64,000 nt of DNA from Bacteroidia bacterium (GCA_030427985.1 JAUIBH010000002.1:1-64000); one strand, 5' to 3'; shown: positions 44,423-53,629, counted from the first letter of the stretch. Translations and numbers: made by a program. The notes: generated from the sequence alone by a model not told the origin.

Positions 44423-45151
44423 CTAAAAACTCTTTTTGAAAAATATACTTCTAAACTTCATGGCAATGACCCCAAAAATGGCTTCTCGGATGATGGCGGA
44501 GTTCATTTTTGATTTCCCATTGACCCGATCTGTAAAAATGATGGATACTTCCTCTATCTTGAATTTTTTGAGATAGGCCCTGTACTTCATTTCAATCTGA
44601 AAGGCGTATCCAATAAATCGGACGTTGTCCAGATTGATGGTCTCCAAAACCTTTCGCTTATAGCAAATAAATCCTGCCGTTGGGTCGTGCACCTTCATTC
44701 CAGTAATGAATTTTACGTAAAAGGATGCTCCGTAGGACAACAAAATTCGAAATAAAGGCCAGTTGACCACATTCACCCCTTTTTTGTATCGGGAACCTAT
44801 GGCCACATCGGCACCATTAAGGCAGGCCCGGTGCAATCGGGATAGGTCTGCGGGACGGTGCGAAAAATCGGCATCCATTTCAAAGATGTACTCGTATCCC
44901 TTTTCCAAGGCCCATTTAAATCCATGGATATAGGCCGTTCCCAAACCAGATTTTTCTTTCCGAACCTCAAGGAACAACCTGTCGGGAAATTCCTGTTGTA
45001 AAGACCGGACTGCATCAGCAGTACCATCTGGTGAATTGTCATCCACCACCAGAACATGAAAGTCTTTCTTGAGATCAAAAACCGTCTTTGTTATGGCTTC
45101 AATGTTTTCAATTTCATTGAAAGTGGGAATAATGACCAAGCCGTCTGCCAT
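44423..45151 (-). CDS. Polyprenol-phosphate mannosyltransferase-like GT2
   Basis: A 242-residue GT-A enzyme. IIPTFNEIENIEAI opens the family; DDNSPDGTAD and EMDADFSHRP carry the metal-binding acidic motifs, followed by the DPM1-like AIGSRYKKGVNVVNWP. It moves a sugar from a nucleotide donor to polyprenyl phosphate at the inner membrane. The product could feed the GT39 transferase encoded divergently upstream. I chose ATG 45151; ATG 45172 is possible. Confidence 0.9.
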   Translation of the reverse strand: MADGLVIIPTFNEIENIEAITKTVFDLKKDFHVLVVDDNSPDGTADAVRSLQQEFPDRLFLEVRKEKSGLGTAYIHGFKWALEKGYEYIFEMDADFSHRPADLSRLHRACLNGADVAIGSRYKKGVNVVNWPLFRILLSYGASFYVKFITGMKVHDPTAGFICYKRKVLETINLDNVRFIGYAFQIEMKYRAYLKKFKIEEVSIIFTDRVNGKSKMNSAIIREAIFGVIAMKFRSIFFKKSF

Positions 45152-45239
45152 TCGTACTGGATTAGAAGGCAAAAATACGGTTTTCTATTTAGCTCCAATA
45201 TGTTCCTTGGCACACGCACACCCTGTTGGGCAATATTTG

Positions 45240-45247
45240 TAACTTTG
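45240..45247 (+). promoter_or_regulatory. Bacteroidota -7 element for GT39 operon
   Basis: TAACTTTG matches TAnnTTTG, 20 bases before ATG 45268. Its position argues against the longer frame that begins with a TTG at 45226. Confidence 0.55.
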
Positions 45248-45267
45248 CGCCATCTAAAACCCATTTG

Positions 45268-46926
45268 ATGACCCAAAAGTTTCCCAAGCTTTTTCTTTTT
45301 CTTCTTGCGTTCATCTTTATCCTGAACCTTGTTCAAAGTTATTTTACGGAGCTTATTTATGATGAGGCCTACTACTGGTATTACGCCCAAAATATGGCTT
45401 GGGGTTATTTTGACCATCCTCCCATGGTGGCTTTTTTGATCAAAATCAGTAGTTTTTTGTTTGATGGGGAACTTGGAGTGCGTTTTATGAGCTCTGTACT
45501 CTCCGCGGGCACCTATCTTATTCTTTGGTCACTTGTAGATAACCCCAAGAAAAAGGACTATGTCATTCATTTCTTTCTATTGGTATTTTCCTTTACGTTG
45601 ATGAACGCCTATGGCTTTTTAACCTTGCCCGACACCGCATTGCTCTTCTTCACGGCACTGTTTCTGTGGTTGTACAAACGCTTTTTGAAGGGGCCTTCAC
45701 TGGGCATCACCATTTTTCTAGGATTGACGATGGCCGCCCTAATGTACAGTAAGTACCATGCTGTCTTAGTGATTCTCTTTGTTTTTCTATCCAATAGAAA
45801 GCTCATTACCAACAAAAAAGCATGGCTTGCGGTGATTTTGGCACTGATTTGTTACACACCACACTTTGTGTGGCTCTATCAAAACGATTTTCTTTCGATT
45901 ACCTTCCATTTGTACGAACGGCCAAACCAAGCCTATAAGTTTGATGAGTTTACCCTGGGCTTTTTCTTTAACAATATTGTGATTATTGGCCTTTTGTTTT
46001 ACTGGGTTTATAGTGCCTTTTTCAAATTTAAAACGACCGATACCTTTTCAAAAGCCTTACGTTATTTGGTTTATGGAATATTGATTTTCTTTTTTATCTC
46101 CAGTTTTAACCGAAGGGTGCAGGCACAATGGACCATCGCTATTTCCATTCCCTTGGCCATTATTGCTTTCAACTATATTTTGGAACATGCCAAAAGCAGA
46201 AAATGGGTGTACCGTATAGGTTTGGTGAGCTTGGTATTGCTTTTATATGCCCGGGCTTGGTTGGTTTACGAACCTTTGTTTCCCATGATCTACGAAACCC
46301 ACGGCAATAAGGAGTGGGTAGCTGACCTCACCCAAAAAGCAGGTGGAGTTCCCATTGTTTTTGAAAATTCGTACCGGCGTGCTTCCATGTATCAGTTTTA
46401 TTCAGGCGTTCCAGCCATATCCCTGAACAATTACATGTACCGAAAAAATCAATACTCCATTGATAATTCTGAAGAACGGGTACGAGGCAAAAAAGTCCTG
46501 TATGTTCCAGTAGCTGCAAATAGTGGCGATATTAATTACATGCATTTGGACAGTACGGTCTTTTATGGAAATTTTATAGCCGATTTTCAATCGTACCGAA
46601 AGTTAAAATGCATTGTAGAAAAATCTAAGTCAGGGATTGAACATTCGTTGAAAGTATATAATCCGTATGAGTTTAACATTCCCTTGGAAAACCTGAAATA
46701 CACCATATCATATTCCAATGAACATAAACAAGTAAAGGACATGCAATCCCTGAAGGTAAAAACCGTTTATCCAGAAAACCGCTTTTTAAAAGCCAAGGAT
46801 ACGGTTTTTTATACCTTTGAACTACCGTTGCCAAAAATGGAAAATCCGGGGTATTTTAGAATTGGAATTTCGGAAAATGGATTATTGCCCGGGCTCAATG
46901 GAAAACCAATCAAAATAACAGAATGA
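45268..46926 (+). CDS. GT39/ArnT-like membrane glycosyltransferase
   Basis: A 552-residue protein with about 10 membrane helices in the first 350 residues. ELIYDEAYYWYYAQNMAWGYFDHPPMVAFLI near 25-55 is the GT39/ArnT signature, with the catalytic Asp-Glu facing the periplasm. It transfers a sugar from polyprenyl phosphate to a lipid or protein acceptor. The C-terminal 200 residues are a soluble periplasmic domain. Its donor may be made by the divergent GT2. The end overlaps the next gene by 4 bp (ATGA). Confidence 0.9.
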   Translation: MTQKFPKLFLFLLAFIFILNLVQSYFTELIYDEAYYWYYAQNMAWGYFDHPPMVAFLIKISSFLFDGELGVRFMSSVLSAGTYLILWSLVDNPKKKDYVIHFFLLVFSFTLMNAYGFLTLPDTALLFFTALFLWLYKRFLKGPSLGITIFLGLTMAALMYSKYHAVLVILFVFLSNRKLITNKKAWLAVILALICYTPHFVWLYQNDFLSITFHLYERPNQAYKFDEFTLGFFFNNIVIIGLLFYWVYSAFFKFKTTDTFSKALRYLVYGILIFFFISSFNRRVQAQWTIAISIPLAIIAFNYILEHAKSRKWVYRIGLVSLVLLLYARAWLVYEPLFPMIYETHGNKEWVADLTQKAGGVPIVFENSYRRASMYQFYSGVPAISLNNYMYRKNQYSIDNSEERVRGKKVLYVPVAANSGDINYMHLDSTVFYGNFIADFQSYRKLKCIVEKSKSGIEHSLKVYNPYEFNIPLENLKYTISYSNEHKQVKDMQSLKVKTVYPENRFLKAKDTVFYTFELPLPKMENPGYFRIGISENGLLPGLNGKPIKITE

Positions 46927-47579
46927 ACCCAATAGAAAAAGCTGTTTATTCACTGGACTGGATGACCCTGGTCCTGTTTATAAGCCTCATAATCTTTGCG
47001 TTGGGAAAATACCTGTACCACAATAAATTCCTCAATTTCATCATACTTCCGTTCAACAATAAATATGTGCTGCTGCACAATAAAAAGGGACAACTGTTCA
47101 ATTGGTTCCACATCCTTCTTACCATTTTCCAAGTCATAAATCTTGCTTTTTTTATTTTCTTGTCATTAAAAACTTTTGATGCCTTGCCAAGCGAAAACTA
47201 CCAAAACGTTTTTTTTACAATCTTGGCTTTTTTGGCACTCTTTCAGGTTGCAAAATTGATCTTGCAATTTATCAAAGGATTTGTTTTTAACACCCAAGGA
47301 CTGATATCGGAACTGATCTTCTCCAAAATCTCCTATCTCAACCATAGCAGTATTATTTTATGTATCAGTAATGTTGTTTTGGTGTACATTTTCAAGGATT
47401 CAAAAATCATAATATACACCACAATAATCTTAATTTTATTGGTTAATGGCATAGGGGTGATAAAGCTGTTGAAGAACTATCAAAAAGCTATGTTTCCGTA
47501 TTTTGTGTATTTTATTTTGTACCTTTGCACACTCGAAATTGCGCCCTTGGTGATAATTGGAAGCTATCTAAAAGATTGA
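46923..47579 (+). CDS. DUF4271 membrane protein
   Basis: A 218-residue protein with about six membrane helices. The layout and KYLYHNKF, NQ-poor hydrophobic core match DUF4271, a Bacteroidota family usually placed just before hemD. The 4-bp overlap with the GT39 gene and 6-bp gap to hemD suggest cotranscription. TACCTTTG at 47520-47527 inside its end could be an internal promoter for hemD. Function unknown. Confidence 0.85.
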   Translation: MNPIEKAVYSLDWMTLVLFISLIIFALGKYLYHNKFLNFIILPFNNKYVLLHNKKGQLFNWFHILLTIFQVINLAFFIFLSLKTFDALPSENYQNVFFTILAFLALFQVAKLILQFIKGFVFNTQGLISELIFSKISYLNHSSIILCISNVVLVYIFKDSKIIIYTTIILILLVNGIGVIKLLKNYQKAMFPYFVYFILYLCTLEIAPLVIIGSYLKD

Positions 47580-47585
47580 AAATTT

Positions 47586-48329
47586 ATGAAAGTAAAAACA
47601 ATTTTGGTTTCCCAACCAGAACCTAAAGTCGAAAATTCCCCCTATTCAAGATTGATCGAGAAAGAAAAGGTTAAAGTGGATTTTAGACCTTTTATCCATG
47701 TTGAGGGGGTTGAGGCCAAGAGTGTGAGGCAGCAAAAAATCGACTTGAACAATTTTACGGCGATTATCTTGACCAGCAGGAATTCTGTGGATCATTTTTT
47801 TAGGATTGCCGAGGAAATGCGCTTTAAGGTCCCGGACACCATGAAATACTTTTGCCAGTCCGAGGCCGTTGCCTACTACTTGCAAAAATATGTAGTGTAC
47901 AGAAAACGTAAGATCTATGTGGGAAAACGAACTTTTAACGAGTTGATCCCCTTGATCAAAAAGTACAAGGACGAAAAATTCCTTTTACCCTCATCTGATG
48001 CCTTGAAGGCCACCGTGCCCCAAGCTTTGGATGAAATCAACGTTGACTGGAAACGCGGTGTATTTTACAAGACGGTCATCAGTGACCTATCGGACCTTAG
48101 AAACGTGTATTACGACATATTGGTTTTCTTTAGTCCTTCTGGAATTGAATCGCTATTGAAGAATTTCCCGGATTTTGAACAGAAAGATACTAGGATTGCC
48201 GTTTTTGGCAACAGTACCGTAAAAGCAGCTACGGAAGCCGGACTTCGCATAGACATTCAGGCGCCAACACCGGAAACACCATCCATGACAATGGCCCTAC
48301 AGAAGTACATTACCAGTGTGAACAAGTAA
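47586..48329 (+). CDS. hemD: Uroporphyrinogen-III synthase
   Basis: A 247-residue HemD-type enzyme of haem synthesis, which closes and flips ring D of hydroxymethylbilane. The family is poorly conserved. AIILTSRNSVDHFF near 55, YDILVFFSPSGIESLL near 180, and IAVFGNSTVKAATEAGL with the final TPSMTMALQKYI match the usual three landmarks. It is preceded by DUF4271, the common Bacteroidota arrangement. Confidence 0.88.
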   Translation: MKVKTILVSQPEPKVENSPYSRLIEKEKVKVDFRPFIHVEGVEAKSVRQQKIDLNNFTAIILTSRNSVDHFFRIAEEMRFKVPDTMKYFCQSEAVAYYLQKYVVYRKRKIYVGKRTFNELIPLIKKYKDEKFLLPSSDALKATVPQALDEINVDWKRGVFYKTVISDLSDLRNVYYDILVFFSPSGIESLLKNFPDFEQKDTRIAVFGNSTVKAATEAGLRIDIQAPTPETPSMTMALQKYITSVNK

Positions 48330-48350
48330 GTTACTTTATTGGAAAAAATC

Positions 48351-48378
48351 AACGCCCCCGATTTGCATCGGGGGCGTT
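48351..48378. terminator. Bidirectional Rho-independent terminator
   Basis: A perfect 12-bp stem (AACGCCCCCGAT with ATCGGGGGCGTT) around TTGC, with T runs on the plus side. It separates convergent hemD and pckA. Confidence 0.92.
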
Positions 48379-48384
48379 TTGTTT

Positions 48385-50001
48385 TTAAAAAGCGTAACGT
48401 TGAGGTCCTCCCCTTCGGATTTCCTCACTGGCGTAGGCCTCAAACTTCTTAAAGTTCTCCCGAAACGCGTTGGTCAATTTAAATGCGGTTGTATAATAGG
48501 CCTCATCATTGTTCCAAGTAGCCCGTGGACTCAAGACACTTGTGGGTACTCCAGGACATTCCCTAGGTTGTGCCACACCAAAAACGGAATGAATATGGTA
48601 CTTGTCATAGCTGTACAGTCCCAATTCCCCGCTAAGGGCAGCACTGATCATGGCTCGAGTATATTTTAGTTTCATACGGGTTCCAACACCATAAGGTCCG
48701 CCTGTCCACCCCGTATTGATCAACCAAACATCCACACCAGACTCTTTCATTTTCCGACTTAACATTTCGGCATATTTTGCAGGGTGCAATGGCATAAAAG
48801 GAGCCCCAAAACAGGCCGAAAACGAGGGTTGAGGCTCAACCACACCAGCTTCAGTGCCTGCAACCTTGGCCGTATACCCCGAAATAAAATGGTACGCCGC
48901 CTGTGCTGGTGTAAGCTTGGAAATGGGGGGCAACACCCCAAAGGCGTCCGCTGTAAGAAAAAAGATATTCTTTACATTTTTTCCAATAGAGGGCTCCTGA
49001 ATGTTATCAATATGATAAATAGGATAACTAACCCTAGTATTTTGGGTGATGGAAGTGTCTGAAAAATCAACCACACCCGCATCATCCATAATTACATTCT
49101 CCAAGATAGCTCCCTTTTTAATGGCTCCATAAATTTCAGGTTCGTTCTCTTCAGATAGGTCTATGACTTTGGCATAACACCCTCCTTCAAAGTTAAAAAC
49201 GGTATTGTCCGGAGTCCAGCCATGCTCATCATCACCAATCAATTTTCTATCGGGATCGGTGGAAAGTGTAGTTTTTCCTGTTCCTGAAAGTCCAAAGAAA
49301 ATGGCAGTATCACCATCTTCCCCCACATTGGCAGAGCAGTGCATGGGCAGCGTATTTTTGTAAACGGGAAGGATAAAATTCAAGGCTGAAAAAATTCCTT
49401 TTTTTATTTCTCCCGTATAGCCTGTTCCTCCAATCAATGCAATCTTTCTGGTGAAATTAAGGATAGCAAAATTGTGTTGACGGGTTCCATCCACATCGGC
49501 ATCTGCCATAAAACCAGGCGCATTGATCACGGTCCATTCTGGGTCAAAATCTTCCAATTCCTCTTCGGTAGGTCTCAAAAACATATTGTATGCGAACATA
49601 TTGGACCAAGGATATTCATTCACCACCCTAATGTTCAACTTATAGGAAGGGTCTGCACAAGCATAGCAATCCCGAACATACAATTCTTTTACATTGAGAT
49701 AGCCGATGACTTTATCGTACAACTTGTCAAACTTTTCGCTTTCAAAAGGAATGTTGATGTTGCCCCACCAAATTTTGTCTTCGGTAATGGCATCTTTTAC
49801 AATGAACCGGTCCATGGGTGACCTTCCGGTGAACTCACCTGTGTTAACCGCCAAGGCGCCAGAGGAAGCTTCTTTTCCCATACCCTTTTCCAGGGTAACG
49901 TCATGAAGTTCATCAGGAGAAAGTTGATATTGAAAATTGTTGTGCGTAATTCCGTAGGGCTTCAACGAAATCGTTTTCGTAATTGAGTCAGAATTCTTCA
50001 T
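48385..50001 (-). CDS. pckA: Phosphoenolpyruvate carboxykinase (ATP)
   Basis: A 538-residue enzyme that converts oxaloacetate and ATP to PEP. GLSGTGKTTLS near 237-247 is the kinase-1a P-loop; LIGDDEHGWTPDNTVFNFEGGCYAK carries the metal-binding and kinase-2 Asp; NTGWTGGPYGVGTRM is the C-terminal nucleotide motif. It works in gluconeogenesis or, in some Bacteroidota, in fermentation. A -7 box lies upstream. Confidence 0.96.
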   Translation of the reverse strand: MKNSDSITKTISLKPYGITHNNFQYQLSPDELHDVTLEKGMGKEASSGALAVNTGEFTGRSPMDRFIVKDAITEDKIWWGNINIPFESEKFDKLYDKVIGYLNVKELYVRDCYACADPSYKLNIRVVNEYPWSNMFAYNMFLRPTEEELEDFDPEWTVINAPGFMADADVDGTRQHNFAILNFTRKIALIGGTGYTGEIKKGIFSALNFILPVYKNTLPMHCSANVGEDGDTAIFFGLSGTGKTTLSTDPDRKLIGDDEHGWTPDNTVFNFEGGCYAKVIDLSEENEPEIYGAIKKGAILENVIMDDAGVVDFSDTSITQNTRVSYPIYHIDNIQEPSIGKNVKNIFFLTADAFGVLPPISKLTPAQAAYHFISGYTAKVAGTEAGVVEPQPSFSACFGAPFMPLHPAKYAEMLSRKMKESGVDVWLINTGWTGGPYGVGTRMKLKYTRAMISAALSGELGLYSYDKYHIHSVFGVAQPRECPGVPTSVLSPRATWNNDEAYYTTAFKLTNAFRENFKKFEAYASEEIRRGGPQRYAF

Positions 50002-50022
50002 TGAATTGTTTTAGTTGCAACA

Positions 50023-50030
50023 CAAAACTA
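50023..50030 (-). promoter_or_regulatory. Bacteroidota -7 element for pckA
   Basis: TAGTTTTG on the minus strand matches TAnnTTTG, 21 bases before the pckA ATG, giving a leader of roughly 15 bases. Confidence 0.5.
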
Positions 50031-50064
50031 GAAAATTATACGTTTTCCGGCTTCTATTTCTAGC

Positions 50065-50457
50065 TTAATTACCCCCTTTTTGGGTCAAAATGTAGTATCC
50101 TAAAAGAAACCAACCCAGAATTAAGAAAACCCCTCCCATTGGCGTTAAAAAACCAATAATCCTAAAATCAAAAGCTGTTAAGCTGTTCAAGGCCAGTAGA
50201 TAAATTGAAAACGAAAACAAAATCACACCGGTTACGATCATCGCAAATATCAATTTTTTGCTCCTTTGTTTTAGACCATCCCAAATTCCTAAAAAAAGCA
50301 GGAACAGTGCATGGTACATTTGGTATCGCACTCCGGTCTCAAAAGTGTCCACAGCTTCGGCGTCCACCAATTTTTCCAATCCGTGTGCCCCAAAGGCTCC
50401 AAGGACAATGGCCAATACGCCAAATACAGTTCCTGTCACAACGATTGTTCTGTTCAT
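50065..50457 (-). CDS. DUF423 membrane protein
   Basis: A 130-residue protein with four membrane helices. The opening TGTVFGVLAIVLGAFGAHGLEK, then FETGVRYQMYHALFLLFLG and PMGGVFLILGWFLL, matches DUF423 (YgdD-like), whose function is not established. I start at ATG 50457 (MNRTIVVTG); a longer frame to 50520 adds 21 non-family residues. Confidence 0.88.
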   Translation of the reverse strand: MNRTIVVTGTVFGVLAIVLGAFGAHGLEKLVDAEAVDTFETGVRYQMYHALFLLFLGIWDGLKQRSKKLIFAMIVTGVILFSFSIYLLALNSLTAFDFRIIGFLTPMGGVFLILGWFLLGYYILTQKGGN

Positions 50458-50535
50458 AACTTTAATGTGTTGTTTTTTTAGAAATATAACATTTTGATAC
50501 CTTAGCACTACATTATTCAAAATTACACAAAACCT

Positions 50536-51909
50536 ATGGTCCGCACTATTTTGGTTGTTGGGGCTGGTAAATCAACCTCATATCTTTTAGATTACCTTTT
50601 AAAAAAATCGGATGCCGAAAACCTTCGGCTGATTATTGGAGATCTTCACCCGGAAAATATTCCAGAGCAGTTTGCATCTCACCAGAATTGTAGTGTGGTG
50701 CGTTTGGATATATTCAATGACGAAGACCGAAGGAACGCCATTGAATCTGCAACCATTGTGATATCCATGCTGCCGGCTCGCTTGCACATAAAAATTGCCG
50801 AAGATTGCATTCATTTTAAGAAAAATTTAGTCACCGCATCTTATGTCAGCCAAGAAATGAGGGCACTGGATGACGATGTCAAAAATAATGGACTGATATT
50901 CATGAACGAAATTGGCCTTGATCCCGGTATTGACCACATGAGCGCCATGGAGGTGATTGACCGTATTCGGGATAAGGGTGGCAAAATGTTGCTTTTTGAG
51001 TCCTTTACCGGAGGGCTGATCGCCCCGGAAAGTGATTCCAACTTGTGGAACTATAAATTTACATGGAACCCCAGAAATGTGGTTTTGGCCGGCCAAGGGG
51101 GTGTCGCCAAATTCATTCAGGAGGGTACCTATAAATACATTCCTTACCAAAAATTGTTCAGACGGACAGAATTTTTGGAGATTGAGGGCCATGGTACTTT
51201 TGAAGCTTATGCCAACCGTGACTCTTTGAATTACAGAGAGGCTTATGGCCTACAGAATGCCCTTACGCTGTATAGGGGTACCATGCGAAGGGTTGGGTTT
51301 TCCAAAGCCTGGCAAATGTTTGTGATTTTGGGCATGACGGATGATAGCTACACCATTGAAAATTCCGAAGGAATGTCCTATCGGGAATTTGTAAACCTAT
51401 TTTTGCCCTATTCCCCAACCGATTCTGTGGAATTGAAACTGCGCCATTATCTTAAAATTGATCAAGATGATATTCGTTGGGGCAAACTATTGGAACTGAA
51501 CCTTTTTGACCATTCCAAAAAAATACCTTTAAAAAAAGCCTCTCCAGCACAAATACTACAGTACATTTTGGAAGATAGCTGGACCTTAAAGGAAGATGAA
51601 AAGGATATGATTGTGATGTACCATAAATTTGGCTATGAATTAAACGGTGAAAAGAAACAAATTGATGCCAATATGGTGGTCATTGGTGAAAACCGAACCT
51701 ATACTGCCATGTCCAAAACGGTTGGGTTGCCCGTTGCCATTGCCACACTTCAAATATTAAATGGAAAAATAACTACCCCGGGGGTTCAAATTCCAATCCG
51801 TAAAGAAGTGTATGCCCCAATTCTCTCGGAACTAAAATCCCATGGAATTTCTTTCAAGGAATTTGAAGTACCCTATTTAGGTTATAATCCCGACTTTGTA
51901 GCGAGCTGA
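50536..51909 (+). CDS. Saccharopine dehydrogenase family protein
   Basis: A 457-residue oxidoreductase. ILVVGAGKSTSYLLDYLL is the NAD(P) Rossmann motif; ASYVSQEMRALDDDVKNNGLIFMNEIGLDPGIDHMSAME and the later LTLYRGTMRRVGFSKAW are typical of saccharopine dehydrogenase (LYS9-like). In related bacteria it takes part in lysine breakdown, but homospermidine-type reactions cannot be excluded. An Lrp-type regulator follows 47 bp downstream, a fitting neighbour for amino-acid catabolism. Confidence 0.87.
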   Translation: MVRTILVVGAGKSTSYLLDYLLKKSDAENLRLIIGDLHPENIPEQFASHQNCSVVRLDIFNDEDRRNAIESATIVISMLPARLHIKIAEDCIHFKKNLVTASYVSQEMRALDDDVKNNGLIFMNEIGLDPGIDHMSAMEVIDRIRDKGGKMLLFESFTGGLIAPESDSNLWNYKFTWNPRNVVLAGQGGVAKFIQEGTYKYIPYQKLFRRTEFLEIEGHGTFEAYANRDSLNYREAYGLQNALTLYRGTMRRVGFSKAWQMFVILGMTDDSYTIENSEGMSYREFVNLFLPYSPTDSVELKLRHYLKIDQDDIRWGKLLELNLFDHSKKIPLKKASPAQILQYILEDSWTLKEDEKDMIVMYHKFGYELNGEKKQIDANMVVIGENRTYTAMSKTVGLPVAIATLQILNGKITTPGVQIPIRKEVYAPILSELKSHGISFKEFEVPYLGYNPDFVAS

Positions 51910-51956
51910 TGTACAAAGATTTTCAATATCTTTAGCTTCAATTCTAAACAGTTTCT

Positions 51957-52427
51957 GTGAAAAACCATAACAATTCGGTCAAAATTGATGGCATAGACAA
52001 AAAAATCCTAAGGTATTTGATGGAAGATGCCCGGAAACCTATTTTGGAGATTGCCCGAAACATTGGCATTTCCGGAGCGGCCATCCATCAACGGCTCCGC
52101 AAATTGGAAAGTTCCGGTTTGCTCGCAGGTTCCAAATTCATCATCAATCCACGCGTATTGGGCTATACCACAATGGCTTACATCGGTATTTTCTTGGATA
52201 AGGCCATGGCCAACCCAAGGGCCGTGAAAGATTTGGAAAAAATCCCCGAAGTTTTGGAATGTCACTATACCACTGGAAACTGGTCTATTCTTATTAAAGT
52301 GCTGTGTAGGGATAATGAACACCTTATGCAGGTACTGAACAAAAAAATACAGCAAATCGAAGGTGTCTCCCGTACTGAAACCTTTATTTCCCTGAACCAG
52401 CAAATTGATAGACAAATTCAGATTTGA
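51957..52427 (+). CDS. Lrp/AsnC-family transcriptional regulator
   Basis: A 156-residue regulator starting with GTG (the next ATG would cut the DNA-binding domain). Residues 12-65 form the HTH (IDKKILRYLMEDARKPILEIARNIGISGAAIHQRLRKLE); residues 75-150 form the RAM ligand-binding fold (YTTGNWSILIKVLCRDNEHLMQVL). It binds amino acids and forms octamers in the family. The likely target is the adjacent saccharopine dehydrogenase gene; this is inference. Confidence 0.9.
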   Translation: MKNHNNSVKIDGIDKKILRYLMEDARKPILEIARNIGISGAAIHQRLRKLESSGLLAGSKFIINPRVLGYTTMAYIGIFLDKAMANPRAVKDLEKIPEVLECHYTTGNWSILIKVLCRDNEHLMQVLNKKIQQIEGVSRTETFISLNQQIDRQIQI

Positions 52428-52430
52428 TAT

Positions 52431-52461
52431 TTGTATTCAATCTAAATAAACTTTACATTTG
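52431..52461 (+). promoter_or_regulatory. Complete Bacteroidota promoter (TTG-N20-TACATTTG)
   Basis: TTG at 52431-52433, a 20-base spacer, then TACATTTG at 52454-52461. The ATG of the next gene begins at 52467, only 5 bases after the -7 box, so the transcript would have almost no leader. Confidence 0.7.
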
Positions 52462-52466
52462 TAGCC

Positions 52467-52787
52467 ATGAATGTAATAGTTGCCTCTACATATTACACCT
52501 TATACCAGTCTGAGAAGGAACGTTCGTTCTATTTGGATTTTGGCCAAAAAATGGTTCGAATGTCGCTTTGCCAATTGTTGGCACTTCGGTACAAAGTAAT
52601 GTCCATACCCATTGAAGACCATTTTGACGGCGATTTGAACAAACACGGATTTGAGGTTTTATTGCTCTGCAACAAAGAACACCTCTTTGTCTTGAACACT
52701 TACGAAATTTTGGACCTAAAGCAATTTGTGGAACAAAGTTTTGTAGCCCTGGGACTTTCTGCGGAAGCGGAAACCGTAACTATTTAA
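52467..52787 (+). CDS. Small protein of unknown function
   Basis: A 106-residue cytoplasmic protein (no signal or membrane segment). It reads MNVIVASTYYTLYQSEKERSFYLDFGQK at the start and FEVLLLCNKEHLFVLNTYEILDLKQFVEQS near the middle, mixed alpha-beta. I recognise no family. A full promoter directly upstream and the length of the clean frame support it as a gene. It lies between lrp and ferritin, with its own promoter and a separate one for ferritin. Confidence 0.65.
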   Translation: MNVIVASTYYTLYQSEKERSFYLDFGQKMVRMSLCQLLALRYKVMSIPIEDHFDGDLNKHGFEVLLLCNKEHLFVLNTYEILDLKQFVEQSFVALGLSAEAETVTI

Positions 52788-52871
52788 TCCCTTTTTTCAG
52801 CTTCTTATTTTTATTCAATCTTAAACTACCTTAAAACAAGGGAGTTACTTCCAAAAGGCAGTTAAATTCCG

Positions 52872-52879
52872 TATTTTTG
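52872..52879 (+). promoter_or_regulatory. Bacteroidota -7 element for ferritin
   Basis: TATTTTTG matches TAnnTTTG, 12 bases before ATG 52892 and 30 before ATG 52910. A downstream start at 52910 would give a more ordinary leader. Confidence 0.5.
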
Positions 52880-52891
52880 GTATTATAACTT

Positions 52892-53428
52892 ATGACAAAA
52901 CCTATTGATATGAAAGATATAGCAAGACAAAGTATGAGCATAAAAGTGGAATCCATGGATTTGCTCAACGGACAGATAAAAATGGAAGCCCATGCTTCTG
53001 CCACCTATTTGGCCATGGCGTCTTGGTGCGAGCAGAATGGGTTTTTTACCAGTGCCAAATTTTTCTATAAGCAATCTGAAGAAGAACGCGGACACATGAT
53101 GAAGATTTTCGAATTTTTGGTAGATACTGGCGGAAACCCGGTTTCCCCAGAGGTAGCCGATATCAATCACGATTATGCTTCTATAGTGGATGTGTTTGAA
53201 AACACCTTGGAGCATGAAGTAAAAGTGACCAAGTCCATTCACAATATTGTTAAAAAAGCTCGCGAATTGGGCGATATTGCCACAGAGCGCTTTTTGGATT
53301 GGTTTGTTTTGGAACAAGTTGAGGAAGAAAACACCATCCGTGATATTTTGGATATGATCGAGGTTACCGGCACTGAAGGTGTTGGACTACAAATGATCGA
53401 TAACCAAGTTGCCAGCTGGATTAAGTAA
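52892..53428 (+). CDS. Ferritin
   Basis: A 178-residue iron-storage protein (172 if ATG 52910, MKDIARQ, is the start). It is a four-helix bundle with ferroxidase-site residues: KMEAHASATYLAMASWC (helix A Glu), YKQSEEERGHMMKIFEFL (helix B E-x2-H), and WFVLEQVEEENTIRDIL (helix D Glu residues). It stores Fe(III) in the cytoplasm. A -7 box lies upstream; no clear Fur site is visible. Confidence 0.93.
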   Translation: MTKPIDMKDIARQSMSIKVESMDLLNGQIKMEAHASATYLAMASWCEQNGFFTSAKFFYKQSEEERGHMMKIFEFLVDTGGNPVSPEVADINHDYASIVDVFENTLEHEVKVTKSIHNIVKKARELGDIATERFLDWFVLEQVEEENTIRDILDMIEVTGTEGVGLQMIDNQVASWIK

Positions 53429-53478
53429 ATAAATCCAATTACAATAACTTAAAATAGGCTAGTAAAAATATAGATTTT

Positions 53479-53559
53479 CGTCAACCTGAACTTGTTTCAG
53501 GTTCTCATAGTGATTTCTTTATGAGTTTGATGAGATTCTGAAATAAATTCAGAATGACG
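53479..53559. repeat. REP-like element of two inverted hairpin units
   Basis: Two 29-base units face each other (53479-53507 and, inverted, 53531-53559), matching at about 23 of 29 positions. Each unit is itself a hairpin: AACCTGAA/TTCAGGTT on the left and ATTCTGAA/TTCAGAAT on the right. Two of the paired differences keep base pairing. The pattern resembles repetitive extragenic palindromes scattered in flavobacteria. It lies in the 201-bp gap 53429-53629. Confidence 0.75.
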
Positions 53560-53580
53560 ATTTTCAAAACATACAATTAA

Positions 53581-53606
53581 AAAAGGGAGCCGATTGGTTC
53601 CCTTTT
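53581..53606. terminator. Rho-independent terminator, ferritin / zinc peptidase
   Basis: AAAAGGGAGCC pairs with GGTTCCCTTTT (one G-U) around GATT, followed by T to 53608. It lies between convergent genes and can serve both. Confidence 0.85.
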
Positions 53607-53629
53607 TTGTTTCACAATTTGATAATTTC

